Of a DNA stretch of 64,000 bases, positions 62,989-64,000 are shown piece after piece. Every line of letters starts with the position of its first letter. Position 1 is the first letter of the stretch. The stretch spans positions 42,760-106,759 of the forward strand of contig CANSQL010000003.1 of NCBI GenBank assembly GCA_947649125.1, written 5' to 3'. Origin of the DNA: an uncultured Erysipelotrichaceae bacterium. Lineage in GTDB: Bacteria; Bacillota_I; Bacilli_A; Erysipelotrichales; Erysipelotrichaceae. The notes under the pieces were generated by a model. That model saw only the letters and a program-made list of their open reading frames with translations. It was not told the origin of the DNA and did not search any database. Position numbers and translations under genes: made by a program.

Positions 62989-63897
62989 ATGAATTTATTA
63001 GGAATTATTTTATTTATGGTAATTATTTTGTTGGTGATTGCGCTGATGGCTTATGTGGTACGCATTGTACCGCAGGCAAAATCTTATGTGATCGAGCGCT
63101 TAGGTGCTTATCATTCAACGTGGTCTACCGGTATTCACTTTGTGATTCCGTTTATTGATCGTATTGCGAATAAGGTAACTTTAAAGGAGATCGTGAAGGA
63201 TTTTCCGCCGCAGCCGGTGATTACAAAGGATAATGTTACGATGCAGATCGATACCGTTGTGTATTTTCAGATTACCGATCCTAAGCTGTATACGTATGGC
63301 GTTGTCGGACCGATCACAGCGATTGAAAACTTAACGGCAACTACACTGCGTAATATTATCGGTGAGCTGGAGTTAGATGAAACCTTAACAAGTCGTGATA
63401 TTATCAATACGAAAATGAGAGCAATTTTAGATGAAGCTACTGATCCTTGGGGAATTAAAGTCAATCGTGTCGAGGTCAAAAATATTATTCCGCCGCGCGA
63501 TATTCAAGAAGCGATGGAAAAACAGATGCGTGCCGAGCGTGAGCGTCGTGAATCAATATTGCGTGCCGAGGGTGAGAAAAAAGCCGCAATCTTAACAGCA
63601 GAGGGTGAAAAGGAATCAATGGTTCTTCGCGCTACTGCTAAAAAGGAAGCGATGATTGCGGAAGCAGAAGGTCAGGCACGGGCAACTGAGCACTTATACG
63701 AAGCACAGGCAAGAGGTATTCAATTAATCAAGGATGCAGAGCCGAGCAAGGCGTATATGACCCTGAAATCCTTGGAAGCGTATGAAAAATTGGCAGACGG
63801 CAAAGCCACGAAGTTGGTTGTGCCTTCCGAACTGCAGAATGTGGCTACTTTATTAACCAATGTCAAAGCATTTGTGAATGACGATCAAGCATCGTAA
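62989..63897 (+). CDS. SPFH/band 7 protein, paraslipin (QmcA-like)
   Basis: 302 aa stomatin-like scaffold. One N-terminal membrane segment (3-24), SPFH domain (about 25-180, with VIERLGAYHSTWSTGIHFVIPF), then a long Ala/Glu/Lys-rich coiled coil (AERERRESILRAEGEKK onward) and a C-terminal paraslipin end. It oligomerises at the membrane and pairs with NfeD. AGGAGG precedes the ATG. Confidence 0.93.
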   Translation: MNLLGIILFMVIILLVIALMAYVVRIVPQAKSYVIERLGAYHSTWSTGIHFVIPFIDRIANKVTLKEIVKDFPPQPVITKDNVTMQIDTVVYFQITDPKLYTYGVVGPITAIENLTATTLRNIIGELELDETLTSRDIINTKMRAILDEATDPWGIKVNRVEVKNIIPPRDIQEAMEKQMRAERERRESILRAEGEKKAAILTAEGEKESMVLRATAKKEAMIAEAEGQARATEHLYEAQARGIQLIKDAEPSKAYMTLKSLEAYEKLADGKATKLVVPSELQNVATLLTNVKAFVNDDQAS

Positions 63898-63954
63898 TCG
63901 AAATTTGTTTGATAATTAATTCAACAAGTCATAAAACAGGAATTCTGGTAATGT

Positions 63955-64000
63955 AAACTAGTGAGTGGTTTTAAGAAACTCCGCTTTAAACTAGTAAGTG
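63955..64000. repeat. Direct repeat at the right edge
   Basis: AAACTAGTGAGTG (63955-63967) recurs as AAACTAGTAAGTG (63988-64000), 12 of 13 identical, at a 33-bp period. The second copy is cut by the window end, so the size of the array cannot be judged. Confidence 0.5.

Overview
The window is an ordinary chromosomal stretch of a low- to mid-GC Bacillota (Firmicutes). Strong GGAGG-type ribosome binding sites, sigma-A promoters, intrinsic terminators, a leucine T-box, RNase J, a sufCDSUB operon and the rimP-nusA-rnpM-ylxQ-infB-rbfA and rpsP-khpA-rimM-trmD-rplS operons point there. An Erysipelotrichia-like gut anaerobe is my best guess, from general style only. The standard genetic code is used. 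I saw no rRNA, tRNA, insertion sequence, prophage or CRISPR array.

Layout. 1-6073: RNase J (cut by the left edge), peptide deformylase, an FtsW/RodA protein, rsmD-coaD, two unknown proteins and a HIT hydrolase. 6222-12034: a phosphate operon pstSCAB-phoP-phoR behind a Pho-box-like promoter, with no phoU. 12330-14235: two extracytoplasmic foldase-like proteins on the minus strand. 14526-19827: the SUF iron-sulfur operon with a formyl-THF cyclo-ligase at its end. 20154-27624: a lipoprotein, MFS transporter, HAD phosphatase, VTT membrane protein, C26 amidotransferase, a candidate C-rich small RNA, a YtqA-type radical SAM protein, a YgjP-type metalloprotein and a zinc-ribbon protein. 27747-31303: a divergent shikimate locus, with an AroE-AroK fusion and DAHP synthase on the minus strand behind a Phe/Tyr-rich leader peptide and terminator, and aroD on the plus strand.

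31733-33963 encodes an NfnAB-like electron-bifurcating transhydrogenase. 34172-37356 is an A+T-rich accessory patch: an XRE regulator, an ImmA/IrrE protease, a PIN-like protein, the apparent remains of a type I toxin locus and an unknown protein. A leucine T-box and leuS follow, then an A+T-rich acetyltransferase, an MFS exporter, yebC, tmcAL-ydcF and a lipase-like hydrolase. 46420-63897 is translation and secretion core: yceD-rpmF, rimP to rbfA, rlmA, ffh, rpsP to rplS, two signal peptidases, an S66 peptidase, rbgA-rnhB, and an NfeD/SPFH membrane pair.

The observations I rate highest are the aromatic leader-peptide attenuator at 30063-30249 (this type of control is unusual in Bacillota), the C-rich small RNA gene at 24866-25058, and the XRE-ImmA-PIN module at 34172-36180. 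A palindromic intergenic repeat is present in two copies (12243-12312 and 41233-41293).
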